From Solwaraspora sp. WMMD1047 (GTDB taxonomy: Bacteria > Actinomycetota > Actinomycetes > Mycobacteriales > Micromonosporaceae), in assembly GCF_029626155.1 (NCBI RefSeq), contig NZ_JARUBL010000001.1:5980501-6044500 (forward strand): DNA of 64,000 nucleotides, read 5' to 3'. Under the pieces are notes generated by a model. The model did not search any database. It worked only from the letters and a program-made list of their open reading frames with translations, and was not told where the DNA came from. Both the position numbers and the translations under genes were made by a program. Each line of letters starts with the position of its first letter. Within the stretch, counting starts at the first letter, position 1. Of the stretch, positions 1-8,740 are shown one piece after another.

Positions 1-576
1 TGCCTCCGCCCGCCCGATGGTGGCGACCGCGAGGTCAAGCCCATCACCGGTGAACAGATCCGCTTCCCGGTCGAGACGATGGGTCGGCTCGGCGACGGCC
101 ACCGCGAGCCGCACCGGTGACTCACTGGTCCCCAGGTACGGCACCTCGGGGCAGAGGTCGGCCAGCGCCGCGGCCACCGGCTCGGGCGGCTCCTGCTCCC
201 ACGTCCAGGCGAACCGCCCGGTCACCGCCACACCGTTCACCGCCGGCTTGCCGACCAGCTTCTCCGACAACGGGCTGCTGCCTTCCTTGACGACCAGACC
301 TTCCTTCCGGTACGCCGTCTCAGGGCCGTCGTTGCGCAGCGTCTCCGGTACGGCAACGCCGTCCGGCGGATTGGCCTCCAGCCAGCGCAACGCCTCGCGA
401 TCCGCGTCGGACGGTCGTAGCCCGTCGCCGTCGGCGACCGCCCGCACCCCCTGGGCCGCCGCGCAGAGCAGGGCGGCGTGCAGGCGGGCCGGTGACGGCA
501 GCGGATCAAGCTGGCCACTGCCCACGTGCCCCTTGTAGACGCCGAGGAGCGGCTCGGCGACGATCGCGAAACTCAT
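1..576 (-). CDS. csb2: Csb2, type I-G (I-U) Cas5/Cas6-type Cascade subunit (partial)
   Basis: The first 192 codons are present; the gene runs off the left edge of the window. The frame is open throughout and starts with an ATG inside the ATGA overlap with the end of csb1 (573-576), so the two are translationally coupled. In type I-G systems Csb2 is the Cas5-like subunit, often fused to a Cas6-like crRNA endonuclease, that holds the 5' handle of the crRNA in the cytoplasmic surveillance complex. The N-terminus has the family's short hydrophobic strand followed by a PLPSPARLHAALL-type helix. The call rests mainly on linkage to csb1 and the array. The remaining cas genes (csx17/cas8, cas3, cas4-cas1, cas2) would be expected to the left, outside the window. 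Confidence 0.8.
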   Translation of the reverse strand, partial: MSFAIVAEPLLGVYKGHVGSGQLDPLPSPARLHAALLCAAAQGVRAVADGDGLRPSDADREALRWLEANPPDGVAVPETLRNDGPETAYRKEGLVVKEGSSPLSEKLVGKPAVNGVAVTGRFAWTWEQEPPEPVAAALADLCPEVPYLGTSESPVRLAVAVAEPTHRLDREADLFTGDGLDLAVATIGRAEA

Positions 577-1808
577 TCCTTCTCGTCCGCCTCGACCGCG
601 CCGGAGACGATATCCGGGTTGCCAATGACCCGCATCGCCAGACCCGACCACGCGACATCGGCAACCTTCTCGGCGTGCGCGAGCGCCTCCCCAAGCAGCA
701 GGTCGGCGGCGTCGATGCTGAGCGGCTCGACGTCCAGGAACGCACCTCCCCGCTGGTCAAGCCGTACCGTCGGCATTTCCGCCTCAACCAGGTCGCAGTT
801 GGCCCGCAGGGAGAGCTCGGCATCGGATCGGGCGAGCGCGTTGAGCGCCAACGCGGCCAGTAACGCCCGGCAGGCGGCGTCGCCCTCGACCCCGGCACCG
901 AATCGCATCTGCCGAAGGGTGGCGAAGGAGAGCACATGTGTGCGGATGATGGTGTCGCAGGCAACCCCGGCCAGTTGGTCGAGCGTCGGTGGGATACCGC
1001 CGAGGCCGAGCGCGGACGCCGATTCCCCGGCGCCGGGCTTGATCGCGTTCGCCGCCTTGACGATCTTGTCGTACGTGGCACGACTCAGTTCGTCTTGCTG
1101 CCGGGTCGCCGTCTCGGTCATCGCCTTCTTGCCGAGGTTGATCTGCATACCGACCGGGTCGACCCGGGCGCCGCCTCGCAGGCCGGGCTCCGGCTTCACC
1201 AGCGCACCGGTCTGGTCCCGGCCTGCGGAGACGAAGCCGACGATCTCCCCGACAAGCGCGCTGCGCCACCGGCCCTGGCGGCTGCGCCGGCTTGAGTCCC
1301 AGCCGCCGAAGACCAGCGTCACCGGGCTCGTCTCCAGCAGCGCCCGAGCGTTGGCCGGGCTCGCGTCCCGGACCGCCCGGTACGCCGGCGTCTGCGTGGT
1401 CGGCACGCCATCGATCGAGCCGGCACGAATGTGCCCATCGAACACCCGGTGCGGCAGCGTGAGGTCGTAATAGTGCTCGACTCCCCCGTCCCGCTCGTAG
1501 GTGACCCGCACGTGCGGAACCCGCGACAGCAGCGGGTGACCGTCCTCAACGGCTTGGGCCAGCGTCTGCTCGGCCCGGTTGAGCTGCGACTGCTTCGAGT
1601 CGATCACCACCGCGTACCGGCTCTCGTCACCGAGAAAACGCTGCTCGTACGCGTACACCCCGCCTTTCTTGTTCCGCTCAGCGAACTTGGCCGGCGCAAC
1701 CGACGCGTGCCGCCCGCCGGCCGGCTCCAGCGCCGTCGTCGACGTCAGACAACTCGACCCACCGGGTGACCCAGCGGCAAGCAACGCAGCAAGATCCAAC
1801 GAACGCAT
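573..1808 (-). CDS. csb1: Csb1, type I-G (I-U) Cas7-family RAMP backbone subunit
   Basis: This 411-residue protein matches the GSU0053/Csb1 (Cas7u) family, which polymerises along the crRNA as the backbone of the type I-G surveillance complex. Visible landmarks are an N-terminal ALEPAGGRH segment, a DSKQSQLNRAEQ segment near residues 70-81 (the family's SVQSQANRMEE region), an LVFGGWDSSRRSRQGRWRSA segment and an ALVGEIVGF segment. Length is usual for the family. The start at 1808 is preceded by a good ribosome-binding site (GGAAGG). The gene is followed by csb2 with a 4-bp overlap. No Zn-finger or nuclease residues are expected or seen. A 578-bp gap upstream probably carries the promoter. Confidence 0.85.
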   Translation of the reverse strand: MRSLDLAALLAAGSPGGSSCLTSTTALEPAGGRHASVAPAKFAERNKKGGVYAYEQRFLGDESRYAVVIDSKQSQLNRAEQTLAQAVEDGHPLLSRVPHVRVTYERDGGVEHYYDLTLPHRVFDGHIRAGSIDGVPTTQTPAYRAVRDASPANARALLETSPVTLVFGGWDSSRRSRQGRWRSALVGEIVGFVSAGRDQTGALVKPEPGLRGGARVDPVGMQINLGKKAMTETATRQQDELSRATYDKIVKAANAIKPGAGESASALGLGGIPPTLDQLAGVACDTIIRTHVLSFATLRQMRFGAGVEGDAACRALLAALALNALARSDAELSLRANCDLVEAEMPTVRLDQRGGAFLDVEPLSIDAADLLLGEALAHAEKVADVAWSGLAMRVIGNPDIVSGAVEADEKE

Positions 1809-2386
1809 TCAAAGTCCTTCCAGGAACGTGCACGAGCAAGTCAACTGTCGCGGTCGGAGTGCCAGGCACTGCGCTCCAAGCCGCAAGTGCTGGCAGTGCC
1901 TCCTGCTTCGCGAAACCCGGTCATTGCCCGGGGGGTTCCGTCAGCACGCGGGAGACCATAGGCGGTAGGACCGACACTTTCTACGGCCGACAGGTCACAC
2001 CGCTAACTCCTGACGGGCTCTTGAACCAACGCGTGACTTTCCGATCAAGCAGGATTCGGCATAGGCTCGAACGCGAGATCGCCTCAGCAATGCGTCTCAC
2101 CGGGCAAGTTGCACTTCCATCAATCTTTCGCCATGAGTCGAAAGATGAAGCGGATTCGCTCGGATCTGCGCAGTTCGGACACAGCCACCGAGTACATCGC
2201 GCCAAGTCGCAACAGGCAACAGGCTCGGAAAGATCCAGTCCCGAGCACCAGGCCCAGGATCAAGATCTAATGACCGACGGTTTGCAGCTGTGGAACCGGT
2301 AGGCACCTCGTCTCAGGCTTTGCCCCCACCGCAATCCACTTGCGCGCACCCAGGACGATGGACCAGCCGGACCGTTCGCGATTGGG
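1809..2386. other. Intergenic region between csb1 and the NTPase-TPR gene
   Basis: This 578-bp divergent spacer lies between csb1 (minus) and the NTPase-TPR gene (plus). Its GC content is visibly lower than that of the flanking genes. Short frames are open in it but none shows a convincing ribosome-binding site or recognisable protein. It should hold the promoters of both divergent genes. I see no repeat copy in it. Confidence 0.5.
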
Positions 2387-4612
2387 GTGTTACGCGTGTG
2401 GAGGAAGATGCGGCCATGGCTGACCCTGCTCGCCGCGTCGATCAGCGGGGGTGCGGTTGGCGTACTGACGGCCGTTTGGCTACCACCGTGGGCGGCGGCC
2501 GCTCTCGGTACGGCGGGCGCGGGCATCGCGGGCATCTTCAGTGCGAGAGCGCAGGACAGCATCAACCGCGCGGCAAGTCGAGAGCCCGAACGTCGGCGCA
2601 GCGTGCGCGATCTGACCGATCCCATCGTTCTCGGCGTCCACCCAGCGGCAACCGTGCGAGGTACCAATGACAGCAACCGAGTGCCGGAGTTCGTGCACCG
2701 CGACGCGTACGCAGAGCTGCGTGAACGGCTCCGGGAGGGCGGGTTTGTCCTGTTGATCGGCGAGTCGACCGCTGGTAAGTCCCGCCTGGCGTTCGAGGCG
2801 ATGCGCGACGAACTGCCAGAGCACCGGTTCCACCGGCCTACACCGGGGCAGGGCTTCGACGGTGTCTGCGCAGCGGTGGGCTCGGGACGCCAACATGTGG
2901 TCTGGCTGGACGAATTGGATCTGTACCTTGGCGCTGGTGGCCTAACGGTCGACGCCGTCGATCGTCTGCTGGCGCAGCATCCGTCTCGACATGTGGTGAT
3001 CTTGGCGACGATGCGAGTGCGCGAGTATGACCGGTACAGCGCCCGCCACCGGGATGCATCCGATGCGGCGGTATGGCGGGCAGGCCGAGACGTGTTGCTG
3101 CTCGCCCGCAACCCACTGGAGCTGCCGCGTGCGTGGTCGGCGAGCGAGCTGAATCGCGCACGAAGTACCACTACGGACCGCAGGGTGGTCAAGGCCGTCG
3201 CCCAGGCGCATCAGTACGGAGTCGCGGAGTTCCTGGCCGCAGGCCCTGAGCTAGTGGCGGACTGGCAGCGCGCGGCAACCGTGGGCGACCACCCGCGCGG
3301 CGCAGCACTGGTTGCCGCAGCCGTCGATTGTCGCCGTATAGGTGTACACCGCCCCATCCCGCTTGAGCTCCTGCTGTCGCTGCACGCAACGTATCTCATT
3401 GAGAGCGCGAACCGCCTGCATCTCGAAAGCGTGGAGCAGGCCATTCGCTGGGCAACGACCATAACGTACGCGTCCAGCAGCCTTCTCACCGAAGTCGGCG
3501 ACCGCGGATATCTCGCATTCGACTACCTGATTGACCAGCCATTCCTCCCTGCCGTGCCCGAACCGAGTTGGACCACACTGCTGGGACACGTCACACCCGC
3601 CGAGGCATATGACGTCGGATGGGCAGCGATCGATGTTCAACGGCCGGACCACGCGATCTCCGCGTTCGAGCAAGCCCGCCGGCACCATGTCGCCAACGCC
3701 GACTACGCCTACGTCCTGGCCTGGGGTAACGCGGGGCAAGCGGTGGCCGCCGCCGAGCAGCTACGCACGATCGCAGCGGACCGGGAAGTACGATTGGGCC
3801 CAGACCACCCCGACACCTTGCAGGCACAGCACGACCATGCCCGCTACCTCGGCGAGGCGGGTAGCGCCGCCCAGGCCGCGCGAATCCTTCGCCATGTCGG
3901 CGATCGACGTGCCGCAGTGCTCGGGCCAGATAACCCACACACGCTCACTTCAAAAGGGTACGAGGCCAAATTCGTCGGCCGTTCCGGTGACTCCGAGTCT
4001 GCAATACGAATGCTCACCGAGACGGCCGAGCAGCGCCGCCGGATACTGGGTGACAGTCACGTCGACACACTGCTGGTCCGCATCGACATCGCCCGTTACA
4101 CCGCTAAGGCGGGGCGTTCCGAGGAGGCCGCTCGTCACCTCGCCGAATTGTTGACCGAGATACGTGGACTGTTCGGTCCCGACACCCCGTACTCGTTGAG
4201 CACGCGATACGAGTACGCCCGCGCCGTGGGCGATGCAGGCGAACCACGAAAGGCCATCGCCCTGCTCACCGAGCTGATCGCCGACCAGCAACGGATTCTC
4301 GGCCCCCGGCACCCCCGCGTGCTGAGCACCCGCCACCAGCTCGCCCGGTTCCTTGGGGAGACCGGAGACCCGGCCACTGCAGTTCGGCTGTTCGCCGAGC
4401 TCGTGAACGACCGCGTACGCATCCTTGGGCCCGACCATGCCCGCACCATCGGGTCCAGGCTCCAGCACGCTAGGTTCCTCGCCGACGTAGGCGAGTCACA
4501 GCTTGCGTCAGCCACGCTGGACGAAGCACGTCGGGCATGCGTCGCCGCCCTGGGTGATCAACATCCGTTAAGCCGCTTCGCAGAGCATCTTGCGCAGACC
4601 GTCAACCGCTGA
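2387..4612 (+). CDS. Membrane-anchored P-loop NTPase with C-terminal TPR repeats
   Basis: This 741-residue protein begins with two hydrophobic segments (about residues 11-31 and 35-52). A P-loop NTPase domain follows, with Walker A GESTAGKS (125-132) and Walker B VVWLDELD (171-178). From about residue 440 there is a series of kinesin-light-chain-like TPR repeats with the recurring pattern LGPDHP-T followed by ARYLGEAG. The architecture resembles STAND/NB-ARC-like signalling NTPases, where TPRs sense a partner and the NTPase switches state, but no N-terminal effector domain is present apart from the membrane anchor. The start could be GTG 2387 or GTG 2396. It is transcribed away from csb1 and lies between the cas genes and the array, so a link to CRISPR or another defence is possible but not shown. 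Confidence 0.7.
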   Translation: MLRVWRKMRPWLTLLAASISGGAVGVLTAVWLPPWAAAALGTAGAGIAGIFSARAQDSINRAASREPERRRSVRDLTDPIVLGVHPAATVRGTNDSNRVPEFVHRDAYAELRERLREGGFVLLIGESTAGKSRLAFEAMRDELPEHRFHRPTPGQGFDGVCAAVGSGRQHVVWLDELDLYLGAGGLTVDAVDRLLAQHPSRHVVILATMRVREYDRYSARHRDASDAAVWRAGRDVLLLARNPLELPRAWSASELNRARSTTTDRRVVKAVAQAHQYGVAEFLAAGPELVADWQRAATVGDHPRGAALVAAAVDCRRIGVHRPIPLELLLSLHATYLIESANRLHLESVEQAIRWATTITYASSSLLTEVGDRGYLAFDYLIDQPFLPAVPEPSWTTLLGHVTPAEAYDVGWAAIDVQRPDHAISAFEQARRHHVANADYAYVLAWGNAGQAVAAAEQLRTIAADREVRLGPDHPDTLQAQHDHARYLGEAGSAAQAARILRHVGDRRAAVLGPDNPHTLTSKGYEAKFVGRSGDSESAIRMLTETAEQRRRILGDSHVDTLLVRIDIARYTAKAGRSEEAARHLAELLTEIRGLFGPDTPYSLSTRYEYARAVGDAGEPRKAIALLTELIADQQRILGPRHPRVLSTRHQLARFLGETGDPATAVRLFAELVNDRVRILGPDHARTIGSRLQHARFLADVGESQLASATLDEARRACVAALGDQHPLSRFAEHLAQTVNR

Positions 4613-4765
4613 CGGCCCCGGTCGCCCCCGCCACCGAATCACTCCTATGACTCGCGCAGAACTCCGCTCGGTCCGCCCTCTCAACGGATCATCGTGCGAC
4701 ACCGATCTGTCCGCGGCCGACGGCGAGGGGCTGCGGCTGACCTCTTGGTGACGGTCGCCCAGACG

Positions 4766-5512
4766 GGTCAACCAGGGCAGCTTCGACGGGAGTTGCGGCA
4801 CTGTCAGAGGCGTCGAGCCGGTGGCGTCGCCGAGGCCTCAATGAAGGGCAGCTCCGAGGGAGCTGCGGCCGGCGATCGGGTTCTTGACCGGCTTGCCCGC
4901 CTGGATCGGGCCTCAATGAAGGGCAGCTCCGACGGGAGCTGCGGCATGTCGGCGATGACGGACACGTAACCGAGGACCATGCCTTAATGAAAGGCAGCTC
5001 CGACGGGAGCTGCGGCTCGACCAAGACGTCTCTGCGGGCCAGCTCCATGCGGTTCCCTCATGAAGGGCAGCTGCGGCCGCGGCGGCACCTGGAGCGGCTG
5101 CTGGTGCTGCCTCAATGAAGGGCAGCTCCGACGGGAACTGCGGCTCGGTCGCATCACTCTGCCGCGCGACAACTTGCGCCTCCCTCAATGAAGGGCAGCT
5201 CCGACGGGAGCTGCGGCCCGGGCGCCCACGAGTCCAGGCCCTCGGCGTAGCGGGCCCCTCAATGAAGGGCAGCTCCGACGGGAGCTGCGGCGCCATCGCC
5301 AACCACGAACCCGCTCGGCCGCCGCCCCTCAATGAAGGGCAGCTCCGACGGGAGCTGCGGCCGGGGTGCTGATCTCCGGGCCGATCGAACGCCCCGGACA
5401 CCCTCAATGAAGGGCAGCTCCGACGGGAGCTGCGGCTCGGGAGCCCCTGCCCGGAGTGCCGGGCGACGGCTTGCGCCCCTCAATGAAGGGCAGCTCCGAC
5501 GGGAGCTGCGGC
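4766..5512 (-). CRISPR. CRISPR array, 11 repeats (type I-G associated)
   Basis: Eleven copies of a 35-bp repeat start near 4766, 4836, 4911, 4982, 5056, 5110, 5183, 5257, 5327, 5402 and 5478. On the plus strand the repeat begins CCTCAATGAAG and contains the perfect stem GCAGCTCC / GGAGCTGC with a GACG loop. Spacers are 32-41 bp. Copies 3 and 7-11 are identical; copies 1, 2, 4, 5 and 6 carry changes, and copy 5 lacks 13 bp. Decay clusters at the 4.8 kb end, making this the old, leader-distal end. Read on the minus strand the repeat ends in CATTGAGG, resembling the ATTGAAA(C/G) 3' end typical of crRNA handles. Both clues give minus-strand transcription with the leader right of 5512. Confidence 0.95.
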
Positions 5513-5824
5513 AGGGTGCAGATTCTAACTGTCTTGAGCTGGGCTGGATCCGGTCCGCTGCGAAGGGTCCTACCCTCGTCGGCTGAGTGACACCCCACGG
5601 GACCGATTGCGCTCGTCAATCATGGCGGTTGACCTGGCCAAACAACCTGGCGACGGGTCCACGCTCACGGGCGGGATGACGGAGGCTTCGCCAGGCTTCC
5701 ACAGTGGGCGGCTTACGTCGAGATGCGGAGCGTCAGGACGGCCCGACATCAGGCCGTCGATCGGCAGCCTATCGGGCTTCTCACCAATTGAGCAGCCTCT
5801 CGGACTGAGAAGGTCGCCTGCCAG
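5513..5824 (-). promoter_or_regulatory. Probable CRISPR leader
   Basis: This gene-free 312 bp abuts the conserved end of the array (five identical repeats) and precedes the stop of the GalU-like gene. By position it should hold the array promoter and the integration-guiding leader. The stretch next to the first repeat (about 5517-5535) is AT-richer than its surroundings. No clear -35/-10 pair was identified by eye. Confidence 0.55.
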
Positions 5825-6667
5825 CTACCGGTCGGCCAGCCCGGCGGCGGCGTTGTTGGCGGCGAGCCAGCCGTTGATGTTTCCGCAGTCGTAGTAGGTG
5901 CCGGTGATGGGCGAGACGAGGGTTTCGTGGTCGGTGGCGTACGCCTCGATGACATCGGTCGTCTGGTATTCGCCGGTGCTCGGATCCGGCCGGAGCCGAT
6001 CGAAGTACCCGGTGATGTCTGCCGGCAGGTAGTAGCGGCTGATGTTGACGAAGCAGGTGGGTTTCTGCCAGTCGCGGGGCTTCTCGACGATGCCCGTGAA
6101 GATGTGCGTATCGGCGTCACGGTTGGCTGTGGACAGCACCCCGTACCGGTAGGCCTGCGTGCCGTCGACCGTGGCGGCCGCGAGCGCGGCGGACACCCCC
6201 GCCTGCCACGCCCGATCGACAAGATCAGCGATGTCAGACCCGCCGTCAGCCCGAAGGAGCAGGTCATCGCCCGCGAGCAGTACGAAGTCCTCGCCCGCGA
6301 TGAAGTCCCGGGCGACCATGGCCGGTACGGCGGTGCCGTACCGCTGGTCCCGGGGTTGTTCGAGGAACGTGAAGGTGGCCAGGTCCTGCAGGTGGGCAGC
6401 CGGTCGCCACTTGTCGTCCCAGCCTCGGTCGTGGAAGTACGCCTCGGTGTCCGGGTCGGCGGTGAAGTAGTGGCGGACCTGGCTGCCGGCCTGGCCGGGG
6501 GCTGTGACGATGGCGATGTCGGTGATTCCGGCCCGGACGCAGTCCTCGACCGCGTATTGGACGACCGGCTTGGTGAGGATCGGAAGCATGCATTTGTTGA
6601 GCGTCTTGGCGACAGGGAAGAATCGCGTGCCGAAGCCGGCCACGGCGATCACGGCTTTCGTGGGCAC
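5825..6667 (-). CDS. GalU-like sugar-1-phosphate nucleotidyltransferase
   Basis: This 280-residue protein is close to the usual length of UTP-glucose-1-phosphate uridylyltransferases. It carries the N-terminal nucleotide-binding signature in the form AGFGTRFFPVAKTLNKCMLP (about residues 10-29), where GalU has AGLGTRFLPATKAIPKEMLP, and a later LLAGDDLLLR acidic motif for metal binding. It would join a sugar-1-phosphate and an NTP to give an NDP-sugar and pyrophosphate. The altered residues after the TR motif (TLNKC instead of AIPKE) argue against housekeeping GalU and for a pathway-specific paralogue. It is the last gene of the minus-strand operon and sits 84 bp after the GT2 gene, which could use its NDP-sugar. 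Substrate unknown. Confidence 0.8.
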   Translation of the reverse strand: MPTKAVIAVAGFGTRFFPVAKTLNKCMLPILTKPVVQYAVEDCVRAGITDIAIVTAPGQAGSQVRHYFTADPDTEAYFHDRGWDDKWRPAAHLQDLATFTFLEQPRDQRYGTAVPAMVARDFIAGEDFVLLAGDDLLLRADGGSDIADLVDRAWQAGVSAALAAATVDGTQAYRYGVLSTANRDADTHIFTGIVEKPRDWQKPTCFVNISRYYLPADITGYFDRLRPDPSTGEYQTTDVIEAYATDHETLVSPITGTYYDCGNINGWLAANNAAAGLADR

Positions 6668-6751
6668 GTACGATTCCCCTTCGCTTTCTGTCCTGTCGAC
6701 CGCCCAGATTCTACGCAGCGGTCGACCGGCAGCGACGGGGATCGCCGAGGG

Positions 6752-8740
6752 CTACGCGCCGTCGGGTTCGTGATCGCGGGCCTGCTGGCGGACGCGTTCG
6801 AGCATGGCGGGGTAGTCACGGGGAGTGCCGACGTACCCGTCGGAGTACTGATGCAGCGCGCACACCCCGACCTCCGTGATCGTGGCCTCGGCGAGGCGGG
6901 CGAGCAGCAGGAGTTCGGAGTCGAAGCTGAGCTGACGGTCGCGGACGGCGGGCAGGATCCGCCGCAGAAGGTCACCGCTGAAGGCTTTGAAGCCAGCCTG
7001 CGGGTCGGTGACCATGGGCAGCCGGAGCAGTTCGGTGACGGCCTGCTGGTACCGGCGGGCGGCGGCGTTCGGTCCGACGGGCGGGTAGTAGCCGTGTGAG
7101 TCGGCCAGGCGACGCGAGCCGATCACCACGTCGGCCTGCCCGCTGATGAGTGGGTGCAGCAGGAGCCCGGCCTGGTTGAGCGGGTAGGTCAGGTCGAGGT
7201 CCGTGTAGAGCAGATACCGATGGCTGGCCAGCTGCCCGAGCCCGTACAGCACAGCGCCGCCCTTGGCCGAGGCCGACCCGTCGGGCCGGGCGGCGACCGC
7301 CACGGTCAGCCCCGGGACCGGGTCGAGGACCGCGAGGATGTCAGCGACCTCCCGGGCGGTGGGGCCGGCGGGGTCGTCGTCGACGAAGAGCACCTCCACC
7401 AGCGCGTCCGGGTGGCTGTCGAGGAGCCACCCCAACTGCTCTATCTTGACCCGTACCGCGTCCTGGCCGCCCGGATGAACATCATCGGGTACGCGCAGCC
7501 GCGCCTGCTCGGCGCGCATCGGAATGACGACGCCGAGACGCAACCGCCCCGCATGGTCGATGAGGTGGCTCTTGGATCGAGCGGCCTTGACCGCGGCGAC
7601 GAACCCGGTGACGTGCAGGCTCGCGACCCGGTCGCCCTGCTGCCGAGCGAGGTGCTGGGCGAACGACCGCAGGACGGCGTCGTCGGAGAACCGGTCGAGG
7701 GACTGGATGTGCCGATACCCGGTGAGCCGGTCGGCGACGGCGTGGAGCAGGCGCCGACCGGCGGGGTCGGTCGCCCAACAGCGGTCCGGGGTGGCGCCGG
7801 TCGCGGTCCGGGCGTTCGCGGCGAGCAGGTGGTACGCGACGACGAGCGGCCGCTGGCACGCATCCCAGGTGGATCCGTCCGGCGTCGTGGCGTGCGCCGC
7901 CCAGGTGGTCTCCCACAACGCCCCGAAGCCGTCAGGGTCGCTGCCTGCCCGGGCCGACACGAGTCCGGTCTGACGGTGCCGATGGTGCATGACGGGCCGC
8001 GCCGCAGCCGGAAGCGCGGCAGGAACCCCGGCGACGCGGGCGATCGCCGCCTCGGCGTCGTCGCCACAGGCCGCCGTCTCCCGCAGCTCGCCGACCAGGA
8101 GATCGGTGGCACGGGTGAGCTGACGCGTAGAGTCCGCCAGAGTCTCCCGCACCCCCGCGAGAGGTGCCGCCACCGATTGAACGCGCCGGGCCCGTTCCGT
8201 ACGGGCGAGCGCCGCCGCGGCCTTCCGGGCGAACTCGTCGACCTCCAGTGCGTCACGGGCGGTCAGGACGCGGCTCAGTGTCGGAAGCCGACCCTCGTCA
8301 ATCACCTCGGCCGCGAGCGTCCGGGCCAGGATCTCGGCCAGGACCGCCCCGTCCGCCTTGACGATGGTGTTGGTGAACCGGGCGCTGGCAACGAAGTCGA
8401 GGTCGACGCCGGCGGGCCGATGTTCCAGGAACGCGACGGTACGGGTGACCCGATGGCAGCCGGCGTCGTTCCCGAACAGACGGGTACGCAGCCGGCTCGT
8501 GCTCGCCCGCAGATCCGCGTGAACCGCGACCAGGTGGGCGAGCACTCCGGTCGGCAGGTCCTCGCGCCCGTCGAGCGCGTGGGCGATCCCGGCTGCGACG
8601 GCGGGCCTGTTGACCTGCACGAGGCGGTGCAGCACAGCCGGATCGTTCGACGTGATGGCCATGAAGACGGCCAGCCGCAGGTGGTCGGACTCCAGCGGAC
8701 GCCGCAGTAGCAACGGGCTGGCCGCCTGCTGGTCGTTCAC
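6752..8740 (-). CDS. GT2 glycosyltransferase with a large unknown N-terminal domain
   Basis: The C-terminal part (about residues 400-650 of 662) is a GT-A family 2 glycosyltransferase like ALG5/dolichyl-phosphate-glucose synthases. It has an RLGVVIPMR start strand, VLFVDDD, an SAKGGAV motif, the metal-binding LLYTDLDLTYP motif and a VVIGSRR motif. The first ~390 residues are Ala/Arg-rich and mostly helical, with no family I recognise. No membrane segment is obvious, so a polyprenyl-phosphate acceptor is uncertain. The ATG start lies in a 4-bp overlap with the end of the radical SAM gene (8737-8740), indicating coupling. The nucleotidyltransferase downstream could supply its donor. Confidence 0.75.
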   Translation of the reverse strand: MNDQQAASPLLLRRPLESDHLRLAVFMAITSNDPAVLHRLVQVNRPAVAAGIAHALDGREDLPTGVLAHLVAVHADLRASTSRLRTRLFGNDAGCHRVTRTVAFLEHRPAGVDLDFVASARFTNTIVKADGAVLAEILARTLAAEVIDEGRLPTLSRVLTARDALEVDEFARKAAAALARTERARRVQSVAAPLAGVRETLADSTRQLTRATDLLVGELRETAACGDDAEAAIARVAGVPAALPAAARPVMHHRHRQTGLVSARAGSDPDGFGALWETTWAAHATTPDGSTWDACQRPLVVAYHLLAANARTATGATPDRCWATDPAGRRLLHAVADRLTGYRHIQSLDRFSDDAVLRSFAQHLARQQGDRVASLHVTGFVAAVKAARSKSHLIDHAGRLRLGVVIPMRAEQARLRVPDDVHPGGQDAVRVKIEQLGWLLDSHPDALVEVLFVDDDPAGPTAREVADILAVLDPVPGLTVAVAARPDGSASAKGGAVLYGLGQLASHRYLLYTDLDLTYPLNQAGLLLHPLISGQADVVIGSRRLADSHGYYPPVGPNAAARRYQQAVTELLRLPMVTDPQAGFKAFSGDLLRRILPAVRDRQLSFDSELLLLARLAEATITEVGVCALHQYSDGYVGTPRDYPAMLERVRQQARDHEPDGA

